Below are positions 1-7,524 of a stretch of DNA of 64,000 nt, piece after piece (positions within the stretch are counted from its first letter, which is position 1; each line of letters starts with the position of its first letter). Both the position numbers and the translations under genes were made by a program. The notes below the pieces were generated by a model. The model saw nothing but the letters and a program-made list of their open reading frames with translations. It was not told the origin of the DNA and searched no databases. The DNA lies in the NCBI GenBank assembly GCA_964387285.1, contig CAYLWO010000003.1, positions 62,001 to 126,000 on the forward strand, written 5' to 3'. This DNA comes from Anaerohabitans sp964387285 (lineage in GTDB: Bacteria > Zhuqueibacterota > Zhuqueibacteria > Residuimicrobiales > Residuimicrobiaceae).

Positions 1-837
1 AACCGTCGTGACGGCAAAAATTTGCCGACGCAACGTATGATCAACGCCCTGCTGCATGATTTTATGCAGGTGTTGTTTCCCGGATTTTACGGAACGCGTG
101 TATCCGATCGGGCTCATCTATTGTATCATGTCTATGGCGCCATGGATTCCTTATTTCAAGATTGCATGATCGCCTTTACGCGCGCCTTGCAGGCCGAATG
201 CCAATCTGAAACCTGCAATGAAAAAAGTTGCGCTGAATTGGCGGACGCGAGTGCGGCCGCATTGTTGGGACGTTTGCCGGAAATTCGACGACAAATCAGC
301 CGGGACGTAGCAGCCGGCTATGACGGCGATCCTGCCGCCAAAAGCACCGAAGAGGTGATTTTATGCTATCCGTTTGTTTACGCCATATCCACCCATAGAA
401 TCGCTCATGAAATTTATCGACTGGAAATACCTTTCATCAGCCGGATGATGTCCGAAAGAGCGCATCAGCAAACCGGCATTGATATTCATCCCGGCGCTGT
501 GATCGGCGACCGCTTTTTTATCGATCATGGCACCGGTGTGGTCATCGGCGAGACTACCGAGATCGGCAACGATGTAAAGATTTATCAGGGTGTAACGCTG
601 GGTGCGCTCAGTTTTCCGCGCAATGAGGACGGTTCCGTTGTCAAAGGAGGGAAACGGCATCCCACTATCGGTCATCATGTCACCATCTATGCCGGCGCCA
701 CCATCCTGGGCGGTGAGACCGTGATCGGTGATCACTGCGTCATCGGCGCCAATACCTGGATTACCGAATCCGTGCCGGCGAACACGTTGGTATCGTTTCA
801 GCAACAACAGCAGCAGAGACCACGTCACAAGCCGTGA
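1..837 (+). CDS. cysE: Serine O-acetyltransferase, 5' end outside window
   Basis: Transfers acetyl from acetyl-CoA to L-serine, giving the O-acetylserine used for cysteine synthesis in the cytoplasm. The frame is open to base 1, and the family normally has more N-terminal sequence, so the true start lies upstream; the TTG at 22 is only the first internal start-like codon. Counting from 22, the alpha-helical N-domain carries the DPAAKS and THRIAHEIY signatures (about 104-132). A left-handed beta-helix of hexapeptide repeats follows (IDIHPGAVIG, about 153-250), with the FIDHGTGVVIGET active-site segment containing His169. The protein ends in an unusual run of six Gln encoded by CAG/CAA codons, then RPRHKP. 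The family call is firm. No regulatory site is visible, and the next gene (869) is unrelated. Confidence 0.92.
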   Translation, partial: NRRDGKNLPTQRMINALLHDFMQVLFPGFYGTRVSDRAHLLYHVYGAMDSLFQDCMIAFTRALQAECQSETCNEKSCAELADASAAALLGRLPEIRRQISRDVAAGYDGDPAAKSTEEVILCYPFVYAISTHRIAHEIYRLEIPFISRMMSERAHQQTGIDIHPGAVIGDRFFIDHGTGVVIGETTEIGNDVKIYQGVTLGALSFPRNEDGSVVKGGKRHPTIGHHVTIYAGATILGGETVIGDHCVIGANTWITESVPANTLVSFQQQQQQRPRHKP

Positions 838-868
838 TGGATGTACAGATTCTCTGAAAGGGAAAGAT

Positions 869-1291
869 ATGATCCCAAAAGAGTGTAGAGAGCACGAGGA
901 GTTGTTCTTCCGCGATGAGGTTTTTCAGATTATTGGGGCGGCGTTAAATGTCGCCAATGGTCTCGGATGCGGATTTCTATAGGCTGTTTATCAGGAAGCG
1001 TTGGCAATCGAGTTTGCGGACAATCATATTCCGTATGAGCAAGACAAATGGATACAGATCACCTACAAGGGTAGAACGCTCATCAAAAAATATCGGGCTG
1101 ATTTTGTCTGTTTTGACAAAATCATTGTCGAAATCAAAGCCTTAAAGAATCTCACCGATTTAGATGTGGCACTATTACTGAATTATTTAAAGGCCACGGG
1201 CTATCAACTTGGATTGTTGATAAATTTTGGCAATACAAAACTGGAATGGAAAAGATATGTATATACAAAGAAGGAAAATTTGATTGTGTAA
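869..1291 (+). pseudogene. GxxExxY protein gene with in-frame amber codon
   Basis: This would encode a 140-aa GxxExxY-family protein, a group generally placed in the PD-(D/E)XK nuclease superfamily with unknown biological role. The ATG at 869 opens MIPKECREHEELFF, leading to GCGFL. A TAG at 980-982 then interrupts codon 38, and the same frame continues with AVYQEALAIEFADNHIPYE to a natural stop at 1291. The C-terminal half keeps YRADFVCFDKIIVEIKAL, the D...ExK catalytic-type motif. The amber replaces the Glu of the family's own GxxExxY signature (GFL-E-AVY expected), a single-base GAG to TAG change. A shortened product could restart downstream, but the usual start region would be lost. It is called a pseudogene; recoding or a sequencing error remain possible. 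Confidence 0.8.
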
Positions 1292-1495
1292 GGAAAATTA
1301 ACAATAACCGGCTGCAGAGATCAAATAACCACCAATGTACGTGAATAGCCGCACAGGCCATTTAAACCCAATCATTCGTGTTAATTCGCGGTTGACTGAC
1401 CACTAAGGCACACAAATAAACGTGAATATATTTGTTGGTCGAGTTAAAAAACCTCATTCATGGGGAGATATGGTCCGCATCGATCATAAAAAATG
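1292..1495. other. Intergenic stretch, no gene
   Basis: No convincing coding frame is present. The stretch near 1370-1425, with a phrase like CGTGTTAATTCGCGGTT followed by CCACTAAGGCACAC, resembles degenerate intergenic repeat wording often seen near GxxExxY genes. That resemblance is from memory and was not tested. Confidence 0.3.
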
Positions 1496-1556
1496 AGAAC
1501 CGCAAATGAATTAGTGGATACCGTTGTTGGAAAATCATCGGTTCATTTGCGGTTCT
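1496..1556 (-). terminator. Hairpin terminator of hsp20
   Basis: Perfect 15-bp inverted repeat: AGAACCGCAAATGAA at 1496-1510 and its complement at 1542-1556, with a 31-nt loop. It begins 11 bases beyond the hsp20 stop. Read on the minus strand it is followed by CATTTTTTATG, a short U-tract. The long loop is unusual for a Rho-independent terminator, but stem, position and T-run agree. Confidence 0.75.
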
Positions 1557-1566
1557 GTACAATAAA

Positions 1567-2007
1567 CTATTCCGTCTTGATTGCGATCTCTTTGGGCTTG
1601 GCCTGTTCGGCTTTGGGCAAGGTTATCTGCAAGATGCCATCCTTAAAGGTGGCATTGATTTTTCCCGAATCGACCAGAGACGGCAAGGTGAAAGAGCGAC
1701 AAAAAGAACCGGAACTGCGTTCGACGCGATGCCACGTTTCCCCTTTTTGTTCGGAAACCTGCTTTTTATCGCCGGATATCTGCAGCAAATTGTCGCGAAT
1801 GGTCAATTTGATATCCTCTTTTTGCATGCCGGGCAATTCAGCGAGAATAACAACGGTGTCAGAGGTTTCTTTAATGTCCACATTGGGTCGCCAAACGCCG
1901 CGATACTCTTCGCGATCTTCACTGCTGATAAAGTTGTCAAACAACCGATTCATCTCGCGCTGCATGGACGAGATTTCTGAAAAGGGACGCCAACGTACGA
2001 TATCCAT
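1567..2007 (-). CDS. Hsp20/alpha-crystallin small heat-shock protein
   Basis: 146-aa ATP-independent holdase that binds unfolding proteins in the cytoplasm. The N-terminus MDIVRWRPFSEISSMQREMNRLFD is the usual short arm of this family. The alpha-crystallin domain spans about 40-135 (RPNVDIKETSDTVVILAELPG through KINATFKDGILQITLPK). The C-terminal tail keeps the IxI anchoring motif (EIAIK). Length is typical of class A bacterial small Hsps. The start is supported by a strong AAGGAGG Shine-Dalgarno about 9 bases upstream on the minus strand. It is transcribed divergently from the DUF4432 gene across a 319-bp gap and ends at a hairpin terminator. Heat regulation is expected for the family, but no CIRCE element or clear sigma-32 promoter was found. 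Confidence 0.95.
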   Translation of the reverse strand: MDIVRWRPFSEISSMQREMNRLFDNFISSEDREEYRGVWRPNVDIKETSDTVVILAELPGMQKEDIKLTIRDNLLQISGDKKQVSEQKGETWHRVERSSGSFCRSFTLPSLVDSGKINATFKDGILQITLPKAEQAKPKEIAIKTE

Positions 2008-2044
2008 ATAATGGTCCTCCTTATATGATTGGTTATTTTTTGCA

Positions 2045-2064
2045 GAGCAAAGTACGTGTTGCTC
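2045..2064. promoter_or_regulatory. Short inverted repeat in hsp20 leader region
   Basis: GAGCAA (2045-2050) and TTGCTC (2059-2064) form a 6-bp inverted repeat with an 8-nt centre, 38 bases upstream of the hsp20 start codon. It could be an operator or an mRNA leader hairpin; nothing in the sequence decides between these. The rest of the 2008-2326 gap is AT-rich and shows no gene. Confidence 0.3.
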
Positions 2065-2263
2065 GCAATCTCTGCTTCTTCAATCCCACTCCTTTCAAAA
2101 AGCGTACCAAATTTTTTGATATTCACAAATTTTTAATTTTTAAATCTTTATTATTTCCCGTTCATCTTTTTTAAAAACTGACATGGTGTCTGATTCGTCT
2201 GCCAGAGTCATGCGCTTCTGACAAAATGACAAACGTCGGTTTTTCTCTGCTGCAGTTTGCCGC

Positions 2264-2292
2264 TTGACTTTTACAGCGGAAAATAGTATGTT
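2264..2292 (+). promoter_or_regulatory. Sigma-70-like promoter for the DUF4432 gene
   Basis: TTGACT at 2264-2269, a 17-bp spacer, then TATGTT at 2287-2292, about 35 bases before the start codon. The -35 matches consensus 5/6 and the -10 matches 4/6. Confidence 0.5.
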
Positions 2293-2326
2293 GAAATAAA
2301 CTATACACTAATGAGAGGGTAATCCA

Positions 2327-3421
2327 GTGGCAATGTATTTAGGGAAAAAGTATAGCAAACGGGAGCTGGCGCGTTACATCGGCGACATGTCTCAGGTCGC
2401 GGGTATACGACCGGTTGAGTTGACCAATGGCAATGAGCGCGGCGTGCGCGCTCTCGAGTTCAAAACCGGCACTGGATTTGCGTTCACCGTGTTACCGGAC
2501 CGAGGCATGGATGTTTTTGACGCTTCTTTTAATGGATTGCCGCTGTCCTGGCATTCCCCGGCCGGCGCAGTAGGGCCGGCATTCTATGATCGGCACGATA
2601 TCGGTTGGCTCTGGTCCTTTGGCGGCGGATTGGTGGTGACCTGCGGTCTGACGCAAGCCGGCGCCACGGACATCGACGAAGAGATGGACGAGGAACTGGG
2701 CCTGCATGGGCGCATATCTTCCACGCCGGCGCGCAACGTCTCGTTTGGCGCTGAATGGGAAGACGACGAGTACCTGTTGTGGGCCACCGGAGAAGTGCGC
2801 GAAGCGCGTCTCTTTGGCCCGAACCTGGTCATGCGCCGCAGTCTCTACACCCGTTTCGGCGAGTCCCGTTTATGGATCAAAGATGTGATCGAAAACGATG
2901 GTTTTGAACCTGCACCGCTCATGCTGCTCTATCACTGCAACATCGGTTTCCCCATTGTGAGTGAAAATTCCGAACTGGCGGCTGTGGTAAACAATATGGA
3001 ACCTCGGGACGAAGAAGCGGAAAAAGGCGCAGATCGTTTTGAGCAGTTTGAAGGTCCTACGCCGGGGTATGCCGAACAATGCTTTTTCATCGATCACGAC
3101 ACGGATGAGAATGGCATGGTGAATGTCGCTTTGGTCAATCGGTCTTTTAATAACAATCAAGGCATCGGCGTTTACCTTGCCTATCCCAAGGAAGAACTGC
3201 CGCTTTATACAGAATGGAAAATGATGGGCGAGCAGGCTTATGTAGTAGGCATGGAGCCGGGCAACTGTCACCCCGAAGGCCGGCGCAGTGCACGAGAGCG
3301 AGGTGTTTTGAAATCATTGGCAGCCGGTGAATCTCAAACCTTTCACCTCGAGATCGGCGTGTTGCCGGGCATTCAGGAGATTCGCACCTTTGAAAGCAAA
3401 TTGCGCGGCAACGGTCGTTAG
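2327..3421 (+). CDS. DUF4432 family protein, galactose-mutarotase-like fold
   Basis: 364-aa cytoplasmic protein without a signal peptide, matching the DUF4432 family, which has the aldose-1-epimerase/galactose-mutarotase beta-supersandwich. Family hallmarks visible are FTVLPDRGMDV (about 54-64), the WLWSFGGGLVVTCGLTQAG region (about 93-111), LGLHGRIS (about 124-131) and YHCNIGFP (about 205). The sugar or sugar-acid substrate is unknown. The GTG at 2327 is chosen because GAGAGGG at 2313-2319 lies 7 bases before it; the ATG at 2333 would sit 13 bases away. It converges on the next gene, with the two stop codons overlapping at 3418-3421 and no room for a terminator. Its role in carbohydrate metabolism is inferred from the fold. 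Confidence 0.85.
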   Translation: MAMYLGKKYSKRELARYIGDMSQVAGIRPVELTNGNERGVRALEFKTGTGFAFTVLPDRGMDVFDASFNGLPLSWHSPAGAVGPAFYDRHDIGWLWSFGGGLVVTCGLTQAGATDIDEEMDEELGLHGRISSTPARNVSFGAEWEDDEYLLWATGEVREARLFGPNLVMRRSLYTRFGESRLWIKDVIENDGFEPAPLMLLYHCNIGFPIVSENSELAAVVNNMEPRDEEAEKGADRFEQFEGPTPGYAEQCFFIDHDTDENGMVNVALVNRSFNNNQGIGVYLAYPKEELPLYTEWKMMGEQAYVVGMEPGNCHPEGRRSARERGVLKSLAAGESQTFHLEIGVLPGIQEIRTFESKLRGNGR

Positions 3422-4227
3422 CGATATTTAGGAATCGTTTTACCGTAATCCATTTCAGACCCGAACAGGCTATGGGGGATCATAAAAACAATCAGGGTGA
3501 CGAGAGCGGCGGCAATGATCCAACTTTTCGCATGATTTTGTTTCCAGGTTGCCCTGAGAGCTGCCAACCAGATTAAAAACGCGATCAGGGTTTTGTTGTC
3601 TGTCAGATCATAGCCGAAAGGCACGCCGGTCCAATACGCATCGAAAGCAAATTTTTGTACGATGGGTCCGAAAATCATTCCGCCAACCAATAAAAAAGCA
3701 ACGGTCCAGAAAGCATAACCTGCCAGATGATGCGAATGGGTCAGGGCGGCCAGGGCTGTTCGAGTGGAAAGCAGCATGGCGCTAAAGATGAGCACAATAT
3801 GTGGAATGAGCGCCCAGGACGGCACAGGACCTTTAAAGCGCGTTATAATCTGTCCCTGCGGCGGCAGACGAACGGTTTGGTTGTCTTTGCGAATCGTTAA
3901 ATAATACGCCAATTTGCCGGCCGGAGGCTGATGAGGCAGGGAAGAGGAAAGCGCACCAGGGCCAGGCCGCATTGCTTTTTCAGTCCAGGGATCGCTCGTC
4001 TTGTAACGGCGAAAAACCAGAGTTGCGGACACCATCGAGTCCGCTGTTTGCAGACGCACCGGTTGATCGCCGATGTCGTGACTGCGCAATAACTTGAAAT
4101 CTATCCGGCTGCCCGCCAGCACGAGCTGCCCGGATACAGGCCAGGTCGGACCGGTTCGTTTTTGGTAAACAGCAGAGGCGATGGTTATGATAAAAGCTAA
4201 AATCCATAAACACAGATTACGTATCAA
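3418..4227 (-). CDS. Predicted integral membrane protein, unknown
   Basis: 269 aa, family not recognised. One N-terminal hydrophobic segment (about 3-20) may be a signal anchor. A soluble stretch of about 110 residues follows, probably outside the membrane, with a TLVFRRYKTSDPWT phrase. Four further membrane segments lie near 136-160, 168-190, 211-228 and 236-256. The loop between the third and fourth contains the polar GYDLTDNKT. The ATG at 4227 has no strong ribosome site in view. The gene overlaps the end of DUF4432 tail-to-tail by four bases and diverges from the protease-barrel gene at 4396. No enzyme motif was found. Confidence 0.7.
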   Translation of the reverse strand: MIRNLCLWILAFIITIASAVYQKRTGPTWPVSGQLVLAGSRIDFKLLRSHDIGDQPVRLQTADSMVSATLVFRRYKTSDPWTEKAMRPGPGALSSSLPHQPPAGKLAYYLTIRKDNQTVRLPPQGQIITRFKGPVPSWALIPHIVLIFSAMLLSTRTALAALTHSHHLAGYAFWTVAFLLVGGMIFGPIVQKFAFDAYWTGVPFGYDLTDNKTLIAFLIWLAALRATWKQNHAKSWIIAAALVTLIVFMIPHSLFGSEMDYGKTIPKYR

Positions 4228-4395
4228 TCCCGTTCTCCCGGTTGCAGCTGGAACAAATATATTGGTTAATCGTTTCTACTGTACAATGCTTGAGGAATAG
4301 ATTCTATTCCCCATTCGTTATTCTTTATAGTGATTTATCAGAAAATATGCAACATTTTTTTGCAATAGTTATGTGCTTCCCCAAAGGAGTGTTAT

Positions 4396-7300
4396 ATGAA
4401 AAAAGCAATCTTGCTTTTTATTCTGTTCGCTTTAGGAGCGGTTTTATTTGATCCGGCTGCAGCTCAATATTTCGGCAAGAATAAAGTGCAATACGGCAAC
4501 TTTACCTGGCAATATCTGCAAACCGAACATTTTGACATTTATTTTACAAAAGGCGGTGAATCCATTGCTGCTTTTGTCGGCCAGGTGGCTGAAGACAGCT
4601 ATGCATCGTTGCGACGGTCTTTTCGATATGAACTGCAAGATCGGCTTAAGGTGATCGTTCATAACAGCCATAATGATTTTCAGCAGACCAATGTGGACTT
4701 GTCCGAGCCGGAAGAATCGGTCGGCGGCTTTACCGAGTTTTTTAAAAACCGCGTCGTGATTCCATATGAAGGCGAATGGGAAAAGTTCCGCCACGTCATT
4801 CATCATGAACTCACCCACGCGGTCATGCTGCAGATGGTATACGGCGCCGGCGTGCAATCGATCATCACCGGTTTGACCCAATTGCAGTTGCCGCTATGGT
4901 TTGTGGAAGGCTTGGCTGAATATGAAAGCCGCGGCTGGGATATCGAAAGCGATATGTACATGCGTGATGCCACGCTCAACGGCTATGTGCGCGAGATCTC
5001 CATGTTGTACGGTTTTATGGCCTATAAAGGCGGACAGTCGGTGTGGAACTATATCGCAGAACGGTACGGCCAGGAAAAGGTGGGAGAGCTCTTGGGCAAG
5101 GTCAAGATCGGCAAAAGTTTTGAACGGGGTTTGAAAAATTCCATCGGCATCGATGAAAAAGAGCTGACCAAACGCTGGCATCGTTATTTAAAACGCAAGT
5201 ACTGGCCGGATGTTGAAAATCGCAAAGAGCCGGAAGAGATCGCCACCCGTTTGACCGATCACATCAAGGACGGCAGTTTCGTCAACACCAGCCCGGCGGT
5301 CAGCCATCGCGGCGACAAGCTGGTTTTCAAGTCCGACAAGAGTGATTATTTCGACATTTATCTGATGAGCGCCATAGACGGCAAAGTGCTTAAAAGCCTG
5401 GTTCGCGGTCAACGCGCCGGCAATTTGGAAGAGCTGCAATGGTTGCGCGGACCGGGCATGAGTTGGAGCCCCGATGACAAACGCATTGTTTTCACCGCCA
5501 AGGCCGGCGCTGAAGACGCGATCTATATCGTCAACGTCAAATCAGGCAAAATGGAAAAAGACATCCGTCTCGGCCTGGACGGCGTCTATAATCCCGCCTG
5601 GAGCCCGGACGGCCATGAAATTGCTTTCATGGGGTTGAAGAACGGCCAGAGCGATCTTTATGCGTTGAATTTGAAAACAAAAACGACGCGCAAAATCACC
5701 GACGATGTTTATAGCGACGCAGAGCCGTCCTGGTCACCCGATGGAAAAAAATTGGTCTTTATCAGTGATCGCGGCGATTTCCCGCGACAAACACCGGTGC
5801 ATTTCTCACCCCGGCAGTTGAATATGAAAAATTATGACATCTATGAGGTCACGGCCGATGGCCGGGAGATCACCGCATTGGTCAAAACCGATTTTATCGA
5901 GCGATCGCCGGTTTATTCTCCGGACGGCAAATATCTGGCATTTTCCAGCGACCGTTCCGGCATCAGCAACCTGTATTTGAAAAATCTCACCGATGGCATC
6001 GAATACCCGGTCACCAATGTGATGACCGGTGCGTTTCAGCCCTCCTGGGGCGGCACCGAGCGGCTGGCTTTTGCCTCTTTTTATTACGCGGGCTATGATT
6101 TGTTCATGTTGAAAAATCCTCTGAACATCAAACCCGGCGACATAACCGTGGTGGAAACCAATTATGTTAAAAATTTGCGCGAGGGCAAGAATCCGGCTCT
6201 GGAAGCGGATCTGCTGGCGGAAGAAACGCCGGACAAAGATGCGCGCGAAAAACAAAAAGAGAATCAGTCCTATCGAAATTTCGTTTTTGATGAAAATTTT
6301 TCCAAAGGCGACATCCGGCAGCAACAAGAGGTCAAAAAAGTCGCTCTGGATTCCAGTGAATATGCCCTGCCGACCGGAGAATTCAAGATCAACAAATACA
6401 AAGTCAAGTTGACGCCGGATCTGGTATACGGCTCTGTGGGGTACAGCCAGTTTTTCGGCACCCAGGGTTTAACCAATATCATGCTTTCCGACGTGCTCGG
6501 CGATCATCGCCTGAATATTGCTGTAGGCTTGTACGGCGACTTTCGCAATGCAGACTATGGTCTGACCTATTTTTATCTGCCGCGGCGATTGGATATCGGC
6601 GCCGGTTTTTATCATAACGCCTACTATTTCTATTCCAACAGCTTTGGCTGGGTGCGCGACCGGAACTATGGACTTTCCGCTTTATTGAGCAATCCGTTCA
6701 ACAAATTCGAACGCATCGATTTCGGCGTCAGCCTCATGGGCATCAGTCGCGAATATTTGGATCTAACCGATGAAATTGTCGACTGGGCCATTTCCGAGGG
6801 AATCCTCTCGACGCGCAGCCGGTATTTTCTCATGAACAGTCTGTCCTATACCAAAGATACCAGCGTGTGGGGATACACCGGCCCCACCAACGGCAGCGGC
6901 ATGTCGTTTGGCGTGACCTATAGTCCCGGGCTCGGCAAAAGCGGCATCGATTTCGCCACCTTTCGCGGCGATTGGCGGCGCTATATGCGCGTGGCCCGCA
7001 ACTATTCTTTCGGTGTTCGCTTGGCCGGCGGTTTCAGCGAGGGAAAAAATAAACAAAAGTTTTTCCTCGGCGGCGTGTCGAATTGGCTGAACAACTATTT
7101 CTACGGCAATATTCGCGTTGAGCATATCGAGGACATCTATTTCGCCTCTTTTGAAATGCCTTTGCGCGGCGCTGATTATTATACGCTCGAGGGCAACCGG
7201 TTTCTGATGAGCAACCTCGAGTTCCGTTTTCCGCTCATTCATCAGGTGGTGCTGGGCTTTCCGCTGCCCATCGGTTTCACCAACATCGGCGGCGCCCTGT

Positions 7301-7524
7301 TCTCCGACATCGGCGTGGCCTGGGACAAGGGTGATGATACGCGTGATGTTTTCAAGATCGATTCCCAGCAACTGTTTACCAAATATCTTTTCATGAGCTA
7401 TGGATTCGGCGTACGCATGAATCTCGGATTTTTCCTGTTGCGCATGGATTTGGCCTGGCCCACCAATTTTCATCGTTCTGCGTCTTCTCCGCAGGTGTTG
7501 TGGTCTTTGGGAGCGGATTTTTAA
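4396..7524 (+). CDS. Secreted metallopeptidase/beta-propeller/outer-membrane barrel fusion
   Basis: 1042 aa in three parts. A signal peptide (1-23, ending DPAAAQ) leads into a gluzincin-like domain with HELTH (His137, Glu138, His141) and WFVEGLAEYES (Glu171 or Glu175 as third zinc ligand). Residues about 240-590 are TolB/PD40-type propeller blades, with repeated SPDG/SWSPDDK-like motifs. From about 660 the sequence alternates aromatic strands like a BamA/Omp85-type barrel and ends in LWSLGADF, a terminal-Phe beta-signal. Such proteins occur in FCB genomes; a role in outer-membrane protein or envelope maintenance is likely, but the substrate is unknown. An AAGGAG site precedes the ATG at 4396. 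The stop overlaps the next start as TAATG, so translation is probably coupled. Confidence 0.85.
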   Translation: MKKAILLFILFALGAVLFDPAAAQYFGKNKVQYGNFTWQYLQTEHFDIYFTKGGESIAAFVGQVAEDSYASLRRSFRYELQDRLKVIVHNSHNDFQQTNVDLSEPEESVGGFTEFFKNRVVIPYEGEWEKFRHVIHHELTHAVMLQMVYGAGVQSIITGLTQLQLPLWFVEGLAEYESRGWDIESDMYMRDATLNGYVREISMLYGFMAYKGGQSVWNYIAERYGQEKVGELLGKVKIGKSFERGLKNSIGIDEKELTKRWHRYLKRKYWPDVENRKEPEEIATRLTDHIKDGSFVNTSPAVSHRGDKLVFKSDKSDYFDIYLMSAIDGKVLKSLVRGQRAGNLEELQWLRGPGMSWSPDDKRIVFTAKAGAEDAIYIVNVKSGKMEKDIRLGLDGVYNPAWSPDGHEIAFMGLKNGQSDLYALNLKTKTTRKITDDVYSDAEPSWSPDGKKLVFISDRGDFPRQTPVHFSPRQLNMKNYDIYEVTADGREITALVKTDFIERSPVYSPDGKYLAFSSDRSGISNLYLKNLTDGIEYPVTNVMTGAFQPSWGGTERLAFASFYYAGYDLFMLKNPLNIKPGDITVVETNYVKNLREGKNPALEADLLAEETPDKDAREKQKENQSYRNFVFDENFSKGDIRQQQEVKKVALDSSEYALPTGEFKINKYKVKLTPDLVYGSVGYSQFFGTQGLTNIMLSDVLGDHRLNIAVGLYGDFRNADYGLTYFYLPRRLDIGAGFYHNAYYFYSNSFGWVRDRNYGLSALLSNPFNKFERIDFGVSLMGISREYLDLTDEIVDWAISEGILSTRSRYFLMNSLSYTKDTSVWGYTGPTNGSGMSFGVTYSPGLGKSGIDFATFRGDWRRYMRVARNYSFGVRLAGGFSEGKNKQKFFLGGVSNWLNNYFYGNIRVEHIEDIYFASFEMPLRGADYYTLEGNRFLMSNLEFRFPLIHQVVLGFPLPIGFTNIGGALFSDIGVAWDKGDDTRDVFKIDSQQLFTKYLFMSYGFGVRMNLGFFLLRMDLAWPTNFHRSASSPQVLWSLGADF

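Noticed and set aside
1493..2011. Plus-strand open frame opposite hsp20
   Set aside because: It lacks a family match and ribosome site and is the shadow of the well-supported minus-strand hsp20 gene; it also begins inside the terminator.
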